Assembly: GCA_015680685.1 (NCBI GenBank)
Contig: MNCI01014839.1
Location: 1 to 56,958, forward strand
Reading direction: 5' to 3'
From: Gnetum montanum
Lineage: Eukaryota > Streptophyta > Gnetopsida > Gnetales > Gnetaceae
DNA: 56,958 nucleotides
The notes under the pieces are model-generated. The model saw nothing but the letters and a program-made list of their open reading frames with translations. It was not told where the DNA came from and did no database searches. How positions within the stretch are numbered: position 1 is the stretch's first letter; the number at the start of each line of letters is the position of its first letter. The translations under genes were made by a program, and so were the position numbers. Shown in pieces: positions 21,849 to 32,570 of this stretch.

Positions 21849-22050
21849 CTTTTTGTATGGCATGTCTCAATCATTATAAAAAGCCATACTGAAATAAATA
21901 AATGAGGTTACCTTCTTTTGCGTCGGTGCCGTCCTTGAGACTGATCTTTTTGTATGGCATGCCGCAATCATTATAAATGAGGCCATTTATACTGTACTAA
22001 ATGAGGCCATCTTTTTGTATGGCATGCCTCAATCATTATAAAAGGCCATA
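21849..22050 (+). repeat. Triplicated TATA-containing module
   Basis: CTTTTTGTATGGCATG followed by YCKCAATCATTATAAA occurs at 21849, 21946 and 22011. Each copy is followed by an AGGCCAT or AGCCATACT-like tail and then AAATGAGG. Each copy carries a TATA-like ATTATAAA. The copies are spaced 97 and 65 bp apart. The third is followed by a more GC-balanced stretch. It may be a duplicated core promoter, or a plain repeat. Confidence 0.7.
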
Positions 22051-22219
22051 CTAGGTAAATGAGGCTACCATCTTTTACGTCGTTAGTGCAGGAAGATCCT
22101 TGGTATCTAGTGGTCTGAGAGTTCCGCTGACGAGCTACCACTGTCTCTTAGATATTTCAATACTCTTAGCCAATCCTCCAATCTTCTTTTTCAAGAAATA
22201 AAGTTCTTTTGTCGCATAT

Positions 22220-22320
22220 GTTAATGGTTTTTTGGTTTTTACGTGACACGGTCTCAAACCTGTTCACCCGTTGATTTTCTTTTCGTTTTTACATGCCAAG
22301 GTCTCAAGCCTCTTCACCCA
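22220..22320. repeat. Imperfect duplication (GGTCTCAARCCTSTTCACCC)
   Basis: TTTTTACGTGACACGGTCTC and TTTTTACATGCCAAGGTCTC begin two related units about 60 bp apart, both ending TTCACCC. Further right, AACCCAGAATCTCAGGC appears twice in tandem near 22578-22615, and a variant AACCCGGAATCTCAGGC lies near 22680. Confidence 0.6.
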
Positions 22321-23100
22321 AGCCCATTTGTTTTTTAAACTCCTCACCAGGTTAAGGGGAATACTCACATGTCGAAAGATATTTTTTCTTTCTCATCAAA
22401 GTTGCACGTTATTACATTTCTGAGTACGCGCTTGCAGTAATCATTTATTTGCATTTTTTACGTTTTGCAACTGTTTAACCCAGAATTAGATCTTACATCT
22501 GAGTATGTACTTACGGTTGCCATTTATTTCTATAATTTCTGAGCCATGTTCTACAAGTTCTAACGGTTTACAACATTTTAACCCAGAATCTCAGGCTTTA
22601 ACCCAGAATCTCAGGCAAAAAATACTTATTCTGATTCAAAAATAACGTCCACCAAGTGTAGCTTGTTTACAACTTCTTAACCCGGAATCTCAGGCCAAAA
22701 AATATGTAGCCCATCCTCACAAAGGAGATTTCGGGAGTGATGCATTGCCCAAAGAGTCAGCTGACCAGAATCTGATGTCCGGAGCAGGCCTTGTGTCCTG
22801 GCCACACATGGGCTAACCATAAGAAAATTCTTAATCCTCTGTCCCTTAATATCAATGGAAAATTTTTCTTTTCTTATTATAAAGGTTAAATTACAGTTTC
22901 GATGGCAGTGCTTGTCGGTCAAGAGTTGGCTGGTATCACTCGTAACCACGAGTGGTTCTTCTCGTGTTTCTTTTATGTAGGAAATGACTTTCACATAGTG
23001 CGAGACTTGTGGTCTCTATGGATAGGATTCACACAAGTGAATGTGTAGAAGGACAACGGGAATGTGATTTGGTCTGCAGGTTAGCAGATAGTTTTTATAG

Positions 23101-25605
23101 TGAATTCGTAGTGAATATATTCATAGAAATTCATGATTTTGTATTTTGTTTCATATTTTTTCTTATAATGATTACGTGAATTTTGTTTCTCAGAATTTAA
23201 CATAGTTTATTAGAATTGAATCTATGACTTGGAATTCTTAAATTAAAAATTTTAAAAAAATGCAATATTAGGTAGAACAAAAAACCAACACAATTCAAGC
23301 AAGTATTTATTTGGAAAAAGGGCCCATAAAGACAGAATTGATCTTAGGGCAAAATTATCAATGAATGAAAAACATTTTATTTTTGCAGGTCTTAGGTTAA
23401 AATTATTTAAACTTAATGCATCAATGTAGCTATTGGTTATTATGTTGTAAAAGAAAAGATACATGAATGGGAATCACGGCTAAGGATTTAGCAAGTAGAA
23501 TAATGAAATTCTCAGCTTTATACCTTTAAATAACCAGTTCACTTCAGTTGCATTTACTTGTGCATTGTTCTTTAATTTGATAAGTATGTTCATCCTTGCC
23601 TGTGTTAAAAACATATTTTTACCATGGTATATAGTTAATTGTTCTATTTTAAATGATATAATTGATTTTTTGATTTTTTAAAAGTGAATTGCTCATTTAC
23701 AATGATCATACATATTTATCAATAATGCTAATTAAAGTAATCTGTCCTATGACAACTAAAATAATATATAGACTACATAGTGAAGTAAAAATAAAAAAAT
23801 TATTGATTTATGCTAAATTAGCTATAATATCACCAATAAAATTGAAATGACATGAGAATAATGTGAAAAATACCCTATGGATTTATATGACATTTAGTGT
23901 ACAATATGTGAGTTTGTAATAGTCTTTTCTAATAAAATGATATAACTGTCTGCCATTGTTTTCTTGGAAGGTTAAATATAAGATAAAGTAAGAAAGCATA
24001 TTTTATTATCTTTGGCAGCTTTGAAAGATATATTATATAGTTCATTCTTTCCATGGAATTCCAATCCATCTCCTTTGCTCACTGATGAAATCTAATTAAA
24101 GTCTTAATGACATAACTCAAGTTAGATACCTTATGTTAATAAGTAAATCTCCTTCACTTAATAACTCAAGTTAGATACCTTATGTTAATAAGTAAATCTC
24201 CTTCACTTAATTTAGATTAAATTTCCTTTTAGAGTTTAAACCTCTAATCCATTTTTATTTTAAAGCAAGATTAGATGAGTTAGCACCAAATTGGTAAGCC
24301 ATTATAAAACCATACCAAATCTCACAGACGATGATGAAACTATTCATTTTTTAAATGTAAGAAGATTCAAAAGAATTTTTGATTTTTTAAATTTTTGATA
24401 GCCCAATCTATGGGATGATGTGGGTAGCGCAACTAAGAAAAACTAAATTTTTTCTAATTTTGTAGTTTTAATATCTTCATGATCTAAACAAGTTTTAAGT
24501 TGATCTTAGGCTTGTTGAAAAGCTTATTCTGCAATCTATAAGCTTGTACAATTTTAGTCAATTAGAATTTATTTGATGATTCCATGCTATCCCAAAAAGG
24601 AAGTCTTGAATAAAATTGTTCAAAATCTAGATTAAAAATTGGTGATTTGCAAGATGAATATCTCTGCAACTCTAGAGAGTTATGAAGGGAGTGAATACTT
24701 GATATAAAGATCTTTCAACAACAATCTACCTCCTTGCAAAATTTGAAATTGATTTGATGGTTGAAATTTGGTATACAAGAGTGGTCCTAAATGTGATTAT
24801 TCAGCTTCTTGGATTAATGAATTAGTAAAAATGTTGAATTGATGATGGATGATGAAAGTTATTGAAGTGTAAAATTTTGCAACATAATCTATTTATTGTT
24901 GTAGCATCAAATTACCTCAATGGAATCAATGTCATCTCTTACAAACATGATTTGCCTACATATTTATAGCCAAATGATGGGGTCATAATAGAACATGATG
25001 GGATAAGCCTATTTTATGGAAAATTGGGTTGGAAATTTAAGAGATATGAAATATTGGGGTTATTATTTAATTTCATTTTTTTATCAATTTTTTAATAAAA
25101 ATAAAAATAGTAGAATTCCTTATCTTGTCTTATGTGGCATAATAATTTAAATATAAATTACATGGCTTTGGCCTCTATTTTATAAAATATCTATTTTGGC
25201 TTCACTTTATCCTTGTCTTCTCTTGAGATTTGAGATTTAACTATGTGCTTTTACTATATTTCCATATGTAGATTTGACCTTCTATTACTTTGAATTTGTG
25301 CTTGTGAAATTTGTTTCTTTGTCTTACTTCTAAACTGTAATATGGGCATTTGGAATAAGTGAAGTAAGAGTTTGTAAAATGCATACTAAGACCAACAAAA
25401 ACTAAATTAGATGTCATTGTCAAATTGTTTTTGTAATTTACCATTTAATGGAACTAAAACTAAAACTTTATTTGTTTATATACTTTGACTTTCAAAGCCA
25501 TAAACTTTTTTTTTCAAAACAAATGTATTTCCCAATATAAATAATAAGGGGATGAGGAACTTGAACTTTTGTTTTTCTTTAATAATATTTACCTCCAAGA
25601 CATAT
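23101..25605. other. AT-rich intergenic DNA
   Basis: Strongly AT-rich with no recognisable coding sequence. Around 24500-24620 it resembles 18780-18900. On the minus strand a TATA-like GGCTATAAATATGTAGGC lies near 24957-24974 and might mark another decayed LTR, but no ends or target duplications could be defined. Short open frames here have no motifs. Confidence 0.4.
24112..24209. repeat. Perfect 49-bp tandem duplication
   Basis: Units 24112-24160 and 24161-24209 are identical, each starting ATAACTCAAGTTAGATACC. Identity suggests a very recent duplication or an assembly artefact. Confidence 0.9.
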
Positions 25606-26434
25606 TGATGAGTTGTGATATCACGTATGCGATATTGGGGTTGCGATATCAGATCCTGCCATGCGATAACGAACATCTAATATCGGGACATGTCTCGTTG
25701 CCTATAAATAAGAGGCCGGTGCACTTGGTTTAGTAGTTAGTTCTTAGTCCCTTACCCGAACTCTTGCAGTTTCTCCCTCTCAGAGTTAGAATTATTTCTG
25801 AGTGCCTGTAGTAGGAGTCAGAAAGCAAACATATCTTTATTTGAGCATTGTGTACCTAAGCACACCTTGTGTCTAGAAATAAAGACAAACTTTGTGATAA
25901 ACCTTGTAGCATTCAAAATAGCTTATCTCTCACCCGTAATGCTATTTACAGTTCTTTAATGCTTTCATTAGTTAATTAATGTTTCTTTTATTGATTTGTT
26001 AATTTTCACAAGTAAGCACACTTAGTACACAAGCATGCGTGGAACACTTGGTAACCAAATAAAGATTAGTGTTTGGTAATCCCAAGAGTGTTACACTAGT
26101 TCAGGATGTGTATGGAAAGTGGGAACGGATGCTGGTGTAAGGACTAGTTAGGACCTAGCTAATTAGTTAATTTAAATTAGTTATTTAATTAATTTACTTC
26201 TTCCCTCTTTAGCACCACTAGGACATAAAACATAAAAAGCATAAAAAAGTCATATACCTCAAGTTTACTTAACCAGACAATCATGCATACAAGTAAGCTT
26301 GGGAAGACAACGATTGCCTAAACCATCCTTGTTTTGTGAAGGCACATAACCACTTTGTCCTTGGAATTCAACCAGATCATGCGTAAATGCTTGTATTCGT
26401 ATGGTTGGGCATAGGGATACCTTACCACTCATCA
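25606..26434 (+). repeat. 5' LTR of E6, subfamily A
   Basis: 829 bp, TGATGAGTTG...CTCATCA. U3 has GTGATATCAC, GCGATATTGG and GCGATATCAG blocks. The TATA box TATAAATA is at 25703-25710. R/U5 is homologous to the LTRs at 10695 and 2072. It is followed at once by a tRNA-type primer binding site, which fixes it as a 5' LTR. Confidence 0.92.
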
Positions 26435-26435
26435 T

Positions 26436-26453
26436 TGGCGTCATTGCTGGGGA
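26436..26453 (+). promoter_or_regulatory. Primer binding site, tRNA-Asp type
   Basis: TGGCGTCATTGCTGGGGA lies one base after the LTR. It differs at three positions from TGGCGCCGTTGCCGGGGA, the complement of a plant tRNA-Asp 3' end that Athila-type elements are known to use. It primes minus-strand DNA synthesis. Confidence 0.8.
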
Positions 26454-26579
26454 CTTTGTTGTTTGTGCGCTAATTAGAACTTAGGAATCTTCCCATCATT
26501 GGAATGAACCTTTAGGGTTGGTTATTTTAAAATTATTAGAAAAGGGAAGAGAAAAGTTTTGCATACTGAAGAATTAATC

Positions 26580-28540
26580 ATGTCTCCTTCTTCTTACGAG
26601 AATGTTTCACTGCCTATGTTTGCCACAACGAACAATTGGAGGCGTAGTACACATGATGACCCGCCAGTACCTCAACAGTTTCATGTGGTATACGTTCATC
26701 CTGATGAATATATAACAAAATTTACCTTTATCCTCCACTAGGATGAACAACTGCATTGGCATGATTTAGAAGGTAACATAGTGTTACCTTCTAATCATTT
26801 AGTCCCAAGCATGCTTCTTCATGCTCTCACATGAATTGGTATGCAGCACTTATAGACAGAGTATGTTGTGCATGAACATGACTTAAGAGAGTATCGACTC
26901 ATGAACGCACAATGTCAAAGGGACTTACAGTAGGAGAGACATCATAAATCTATGAAGGGGAAGGGTTGAAGGATGTTTCATATGTCATAGGTGAAAATGA
27001 GGGTGGTGAACTTGCCTTAGGAGTTCTTCCACACAATGATGTTCTTCTTGTTGACTTCGATCAAGGGGTTATATATCAGAATCTTCACTCAACTATCCAT
27101 AACCTAGATTTTGGTACCAACAGACACAAAGGGTTCAAAAAAGGAACACAAGTGCATGACAAAGATGGACATTCTAATCGTAACTGTGATTGAGGCCATG
27201 ATCACCGAAGAGAAGGTAGTAGGCACCATCATGGTGATAGTCCTCCTTCCCCTTAACCTCCATCATCTCCTTCCCCCTCTCCTTTAGGATTTGAATGCAA
27301 TCGTAGAGGGAAAGACCTTGAGAATAATGATAGGTGAAATAGGAATAATAGATAAAAAAATCAAGAAAGGGGACAAGGGCATTCTAAAGAAATACACTAC
27401 AAAAGGAGGGAGAGTAGGGAACAACATAGTCATCATAGACAGCATAAAGAATACGATCACGATGAACCTCTACTCGCTACCTAAAGTATGCTAGATATAA
27501 CTGAGACTGTTAGAATCCCAACAAGGCATCGAAAAGATAGTAGGATCAAAAGATTGGACATGAACAATATCCCAAAATTTGAAGGAGGATACAANACGAA
27601 AAGATAGTAGGATCAAAAGATTGGACATGAACAATATCCCAAAATTTGAAGGAGGATACAACGTTGATTCTCAAAATCATTTGCAAGCATTTCAAGATGC
27701 ATGTGCCTTGTAAAACATAGAAAATGAGTGGCAAAAACTCAAGTTGTTTCCATAGACACTGATCAAGGAAGCGGAAAGCTGGTACCGGTCCTTAGAACTG
27801 AAGTCCATTCACCGATGGAGTACCATGTTAGAACTGTTCAATGATAAGTATCAAACGTACTCCCAAGTATCCTACTTGTGAAAGCAAATCCAAGGATGGA
27901 AACAAGGAGGACACGAACCCTTGGATGCCACCATGGGCCAATATTATGCATTATTAGATCGTTGCCTTGGCCATGGTTACTCATAGAGGGAACAACTACA
28001 CCATCTCATAGATGGAATTAGGCATGAAACACGAAGAACCCTTGGGACTTATGCCCAAGGAAGACTATTCGAGCTTAGAGCCCATCAAGTACAAAGATTG
28101 TTGGAGCAAGTTGCCAAGAAGGAAGGTGAGTTAAGGAAAAGAGAGAGTGCAGAGGAATACAATAGAGATCCTTCGCTTCGAAAGAAGGGAGTTAGATTTT
28201 GTGAGGATGATGAAGAGTCACCACTTGAAGAGATGGTGAATAGGAAAACCTTGTCCATTCAAAACCTTGCATTAGGAGTATCGGAAAAGGTGGACCAAAT
28301 GTGGGACTCCCTAGATAATAGATTTCAAATTGTTCTCAAACTAGTAGAAGAGTCTAGGAAACCAGGTAGTGACTAAGAAAGGAGAAAAAAGAAAAAAACT
28401 GAATATGCACACGACAAAGGTAAGGGCAAAGCTACCATCGTTGAAAAAGTTGTGGATTCGGATACAAATAATGATGGTGAATGTGAGATATGTCAATATG
28501 ACCATCCTAAAGGATGTTGCCCAGTAATCTCACATTTGCA
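26580..28540 (+). pseudogene. E6 gag with CX2CX3HX4C knuckle
   Basis: Pieces in shifting frames. N-terminal: MSPSSYENVSLPMF, then FTFILH and LEGNIVLPS, then a basic/His-rich linker (27180-27260). Central capsid-like part from 27568: MNNIPKFEGGYNVDSQNHLQ, EAESWYRSLELKSIHRW, and LDATMGQYYALLDRC. The helical segment 28098-28376 (92 residues open) is charged. A zinc knuckle CEICQYDHPKGCC near 28482 has the CX2CX3HX4C spacing found in Athila/Tat gag. A Pro-rich tail follows to about 28990. There are stops at many points. The 65-bp duplication at 27530 is probably an assembly artefact. Confidence 0.75.
27530..27661. repeat. 65-bp exact direct repeat flanking a single N
   Basis: 27530-27594 and 27597-27661 are identical and are separated by N at 27595 and one base. 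In gag the repeated segment occurs once in the logical reading. This looks like two contig ends that overlap but were joined with an N rather than merged. Confidence 0.9.
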
Positions 28541-29021
28541 GGAGTCTGGGGTGTACACACTAAACCCATGATTAAACAGATGATAGACACCTCGAAGGTT
28601 ACCTTATCCTCAAGGTAGCCCGAGAAAGTTTCACCAACCCTTGATGTATTATCCAAGTGGAACTCCACCATAACCACATGAACAATATCAATAGTGGCAA
28701 CACCCACAATCATGGGGAATGCTACCACCACATCAACAATACCCTTACCATCAACTTGACCCATATGGATACTATGTGCAACAGCCAATTTCTCCACATG
28801 ACTCTACTAGTCACATTACTCCCTAGTCTCACCACCAAATCCATGAGTGCTATAGAAATCCTTCTCCTAGAGGAGAGGTTTTACAAATGTACTATCCTTC
28901 TCATCTGACGGCAGCTCTTCCACCCTTAGCCCCATTACCACCTGCTCTAGCTATGCAAGGTGAGCTCCCTATCCAGCCGTAGCAATGTAACACTACAATA
29001 GGAGATATGGAGTGGATCACT

Positions 29022-30045
29022 ACTAAGATATGATCATCTCAAGATCTTTGGCTGCATAGCATATGTTCATATTTCAATTGCTTAGAGAAGCAAGCTAGAT
29101 CCTAAATCCAAGAAATGCACAATTCTTGGATATGCAAATGGCACCAAGGTATATAGATTATAAGCTCATATTTTTGGGAAGATATCCATTAGCATGGATG
29201 TAGTATTTGATGAATCTTCTCTTTTATAGCAGAATGGATAGGAACAAAGTATATAGGATCATTCTTCAGAGGAAGTTTCTATGGATATGCAATCACTTGA
29301 AAGTAACATCAATAAGGAGAACAAAGAAGAGACTCAAGTGGAAGCACCTAAAGGAACATAGACATAGGTAGAGCTAAGAAGATATTCAAGGGTAACCAAG
29401 GGTAATATAGCAAAAATATTTTATGCAAATGTTTCCTATATTTCTTTGATTACAGATATAGATAAGTCAATGCCTTATCAAGAGGCATTAAGGAGTGAAC
29501 AATAGAAATAGTGGAAAGTATCCATGGAAGAAGAGATGCAATGTATCTTAAAGAATATGACTTGGGAAGCTATGCAATGGATTCTTAGGTATCTTAAACG
29601 AACATTAGGGCTATCTATTTGCTACAGTAGGGATAAAAGGAGCTTAGTAGACTATTGAGATTTAGACTTTGTAGGCAATTTGGACAAAAGAGAGTCAATG
29701 ATGGCCCTTTCTACCATGGAGGTACAATACATTGCTACTTTGCAAGCTTGTAGAGAAGGGATTTGGTTGTAGAATCTTTTGGAGGATTTGGATAAGCATA
29801 AGGAGAAGATTCCAATATTTTTTTATAGTTAGAGTGCCATATTTTTGGCACATAATCCAATATTTCATGAAAGGTCTAAGCACATCCAAGTGAAATACCA
29901 CTTTGTTCAACAATAGGTGGAGGAAAGGTGTGTAGGTTTGTAGAAGGTTCAAACTTCGATGAATCCAATGAATATGTTAACAAAGCCTCTTCTATTTGAG
30001 AAGTTTAGGTGGTGCTTGAACTTCTTACAGCTTCATCAAAGGTAG
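29022..30045 (+). pseudogene. E7 copia pol remnant: integrase C-term and RNase H, RT deleted
   Basis: DHLKIFGCIAYVHI and SKKCTILGYANGTKVYRL are the copia integrase C-terminal region. PYQEALRSEQ...WKVSMEEEMQCILKNMTWE starts the RT region. At about 29569 this jumps to AMQWILRYLKRTLGLSICYS, which normally lies after RT. RNase H follows (STMEVQYIATLQACREGIWL, KHIQVKYHFV, LTKPL). The missing part is roughly the whole RT core. The join falls where both sides could encode Trp-Glu-Ala, suggesting recombination at a short match. Several stops. Confidence 0.85.
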
Positions 30046-30112
30046 CTAAGTAGTTCATATAGTGGATTCAGTGAAGGAGATACAAGGGTCAATTTTGGCT
30101 CAAGGTAAAGAT

Positions 30113-30640
30113 TGTAACGATGTGAGCCAAATTTAGGAGTTTTAAAACTATGTATGCTAGTTTTCTATCTTCAAATTGTAACACTCCTAGCTATTTTGGG
30201 CATTTATTCTCATTACTAAAATAGAAGAATAGGATTAGTTATCATCATTCATTATTTTAAGGTATGCCTAAGTGCTAAATAATATTGTCATGGGGTGTGT
30301 GTTGGATCAACAAGAAGAGTAAGGAGAGGCATATCTATAAGCAGCTATTGTATTGTAGTATGGGTGTTTGTATTATTCCTTCTTGCATATGCTAAAGAGA
30401 ACCCTCCATTCCCATGGATTTAGGTACCTTGCCAAACAACATAAATCTCTATTCTATTCTACATTTATTTCTTTGTTGTTCTTTTATTGTGTTATCCATT
30501 TTTATTCATGATATCACATTCAACATTCTTCCTTCTATTCATTGTTTAATCTCAAGATTTTTCCACAAATTTTATTACAATGTATGGTATAATTACTCTA
30601 TGTTTGCTTCCCTTTTCTCTAAGAGCATATTGGACATATG
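30113..30640 (+). repeat. E7 3' LTR (right end uncertain)
   Basis: A purine-rich CAAGGTAAAGAT directly precedes TGTAACGATGTG, the likely LTR start. A TATAAG box is at 30336-30341, and CCCATGGATTTAGGTACC near 30412 resembles the conserved copia U5 segment (CCATGGACGTAGGC type). I could not fix the right end without a partner LTR; about 30500-30640 is plausible. Confidence 0.55.
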
Positions 30641-31154
30641 GAAATAAGTTATGTAATTCTTGGCCTTTAACAAACCACAAAATTAAAGTAATGTCAATAT
30701 AACAACATGTTATTGTTTGATTGTAGGTGTTATTTGGAGGAATCATGATTACCATGTATGCCCTCAATAACCAGTGTATCTCTAGAGGTCTATTAGACTT
30801 GACATTTCTTTTTGTGGTTATAAATTCCTTGTACAATTTACAAATATACTTCATACTAATATTTGACACTTTAGAAGAAGTAAATGTCAACTTAGAGGAT
30901 AAACCATATTCTCAATTACCCTAATTTGGATTACTTGTGTTTCATATTTTTTTTTCATTCTCTATTGTCATAGATTTCCCATTTTTGACAAGTTTATTTG
31001 GGCTAATAGGAGGTATAACATTGTTCATAACATTTGTATAGTGAGCAATAGCTTTTCTAGGTGGAGTTTTATGAAGCATCATTAACAATAGATCAACTGT
31101 AACCAAATGAGATTTAGGGTATTCAAGAAGTGCGATAGTATATCTTTTTAACAA
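30552..31154 (-). pseudogene. Unidentified minus-strand coding relic
   Basis: Two short frames in consistent order on the minus strand (31154-30942, 70 residues; 30890-30552, 112 residues) look coding-like. They have a mixed, non-repetitive composition with several Trp, Cys and Pro, for example LRAYMVIMIPPNN and LHNLFPYVQYALREKGSKHR. I do not recognise the family. A DNA transposon, an endogenous pararetrovirus piece or an unknown gene are all open. The left part overlaps the uncertain right end of the E7 LTR. Confidence 0.3.
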
Positions 31155-31235
31155 GTAGTATCCAATGTTCTACCTACATGAAGACAAATGTACAAAAAGT
31201 TAAAGTATGTATTTATTTTTCAGTTGATGGTAGAT

Positions 31236-31675
31236 GTAAACTATTTTGGCCCCAACTCACCTTTAGTTTTCATAAATTTCTTTATTTTCACTATGAAGAA
31301 TGAATTTTGAAGTTTACAAAGTATGACCCCAATCATTTCCTATAAATGGTAAGGCCATACATGAATGAAATAACCTATTTTGAAGGCAAAGTTGACATTT
31401 GATTTTCTTTGCAATTTCATGATTTTCCATATTTCTTTCTTCTCTCATTATACATTTATTACTAGTATCAACTTTCATTTTTAATTATCAATTCATTGTT
31501 ATCAGTCATCAGTGTAACCAATTTATGAAGAAACCATCATATTAAATGCATTATCAAGATTTCAATAACACATTTTCTCACAATACAAAATTTCAGAAAT
31601 TCAAAATTATTACATCTAGAAGATCAAGAGTCAAACCTATATAAATCAATAATTCAAGAAGAAGCTTTTAACAAA
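31236..31675 (+). repeat. E8 probable 5' LTR
   Basis: The right end is set by the primer binding site a few bases on. TATAAAT at 31341-31347 would be the TATA box. The start (TGTAAACTATTTTGG) is a guess because the 3' partner is missing. Confidence 0.4.
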
Positions 31676-31677
31676 AT

Positions 31678-31689
31678 TGGTATCAGAGC
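31678..31689 (+). promoter_or_regulatory. Primer binding site, initiator tRNA-Met type
   Basis: TGGTATCAGAGC is the classic Ty1/copia primer site complementary to the 3' end of initiator tRNA-Met. It precedes the gag ATG by about ten bases. Confidence 0.92.
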
Positions 31690-31698
31690 TAGCCACCA

Positions 31699-32570
31699 TG
31701 AATTCCAACAAGGAAATAGCCAAATGTCCCATTATCTGCAATGGGACCCAACATTTCATTCTCTAGAAAGAAATTATAAAAGGACTTTTGAAAGTTAATG
31801 AAGTATGGGATGTGATAGAACCTACAAAAACCCCATATCAAGTCACCTAAAAAGGAGAAAATAAAGATAAAGAAGATCCTCTAATTCAAGAACTCCTAGA
31901 AGAAGAAAAGTGGAAGAGAAAATATTCACATGCAAGAATGATCATTATTTTCAATGTATTAGAAAAAATAGATAGATGATTATGCTCATTAAAGATTGCT
32001 AAAGAAGTGTGGGTGCTCAAACTTCCTAAGAAACACAAAAAAACAACATACAAAAGAACTATTGTACAAAATTCAATTTAACAAATTAGATATTATAAGA
32101 GATGAAGACATTGAAGAGTTTTTTTTTAAAAGATATACACCAATATAAAAAACATTAATGAATTCAGATGTGGCTTTACTCAACATCAAAAAGTACAAAA
32201 AATTATGGGAGCTCTTTACAATGATCCTAAATACCAAACATGATGATGAACTTTCTACAAAATAAAGAATTCAAAAAAATCATTTTGGATGATCTAATTG
32301 CTCAAATGAGAGCACTCAAACGTTTGAGAATTGACAAAAATGATAAAGAACAAGTCTTCATAGCTAGTAGAGGAAGATGAATATTCAATAGAAGTTATTC
32401 TCAGGACTAAAGAAACTTAGATAAGTTAGAGACTTTATAAAGAGATAACAGAGGGAGAACTTTCATTAAAGGAAGATGGAACTCACAAGAACAGAGAAAT
32501 GCTCAAATCCCTCTATGAAAAATTTGTAATAAAATAGACCACATAATAGAAGTATGTTAGTACAACTTTG
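31699..32570 (+). pseudogene. E8 copia gag with zinc knuckle
   Basis: Starts MNSNKEIAKCPIICNGTQHF, followed by the GLLKVNEVWDVIEPT region typical of copia gag. KIAKEVWVLK and similar helices follow. A knuckle ICNKIDHIIEVC near 32515-32560 keeps CX4HX4C but has lost the first Cys. Stops and frameshifts interrupt it, so no Gag is expected. Confidence 0.8.

Larger units (their letters stand above)
20399..23100. other. Low-repeat, non-TE-like island with several local duplications
   Basis: No retroelement motif is visible. The base composition is less extreme than in its neighbours and several short local duplications occur (listed separately). A minus-strand open frame at 22677-22994 (105 residues) has no motif I recognise. 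GGTTCGACTCC at 21509-21519 matches a Pol III B box, but there is no matching A box or cloverleaf. The region could hold the promoter or exons of a host gene that I cannot identify. Confidence 0.35.
25606..29015 (+). mobile_element. E6: 5' part of an Athila-like element, subfamily A (LTR, PBS, gag)
   Basis: A complete 5' LTR, a primer binding site one base after it, and a decayed gag lie in order. The element stops around 29015, where Ty1/copia integrase sequence begins with no LTR between them. The pol half and 3' LTR are missing. This is the best local reference for the subfamily A 5' end and was used to interpret E3. Confidence 0.85.
29022..30640 (+). mobile_element. E7: 3' part of a Ty1/copia element with 3' LTR
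   Basis: Begins in the C-terminal integrase region with no 5' LTR, gag or protease, continues to RNase H, and ends in a polypurine tract plus LTR. Most of RT is deleted. The left junction to gag of E6 is abrupt. The right end of the LTR is uncertain. Confidence 0.75.

Noticed and set aside
25606-30640. E6 plus E7 as one functional chimeric retrotransposon
   Set aside because: The LTRs belong to different superfamilies, so they could not template each other in reverse transcription, and both parts are full of stops. Kept only as a junction to check.
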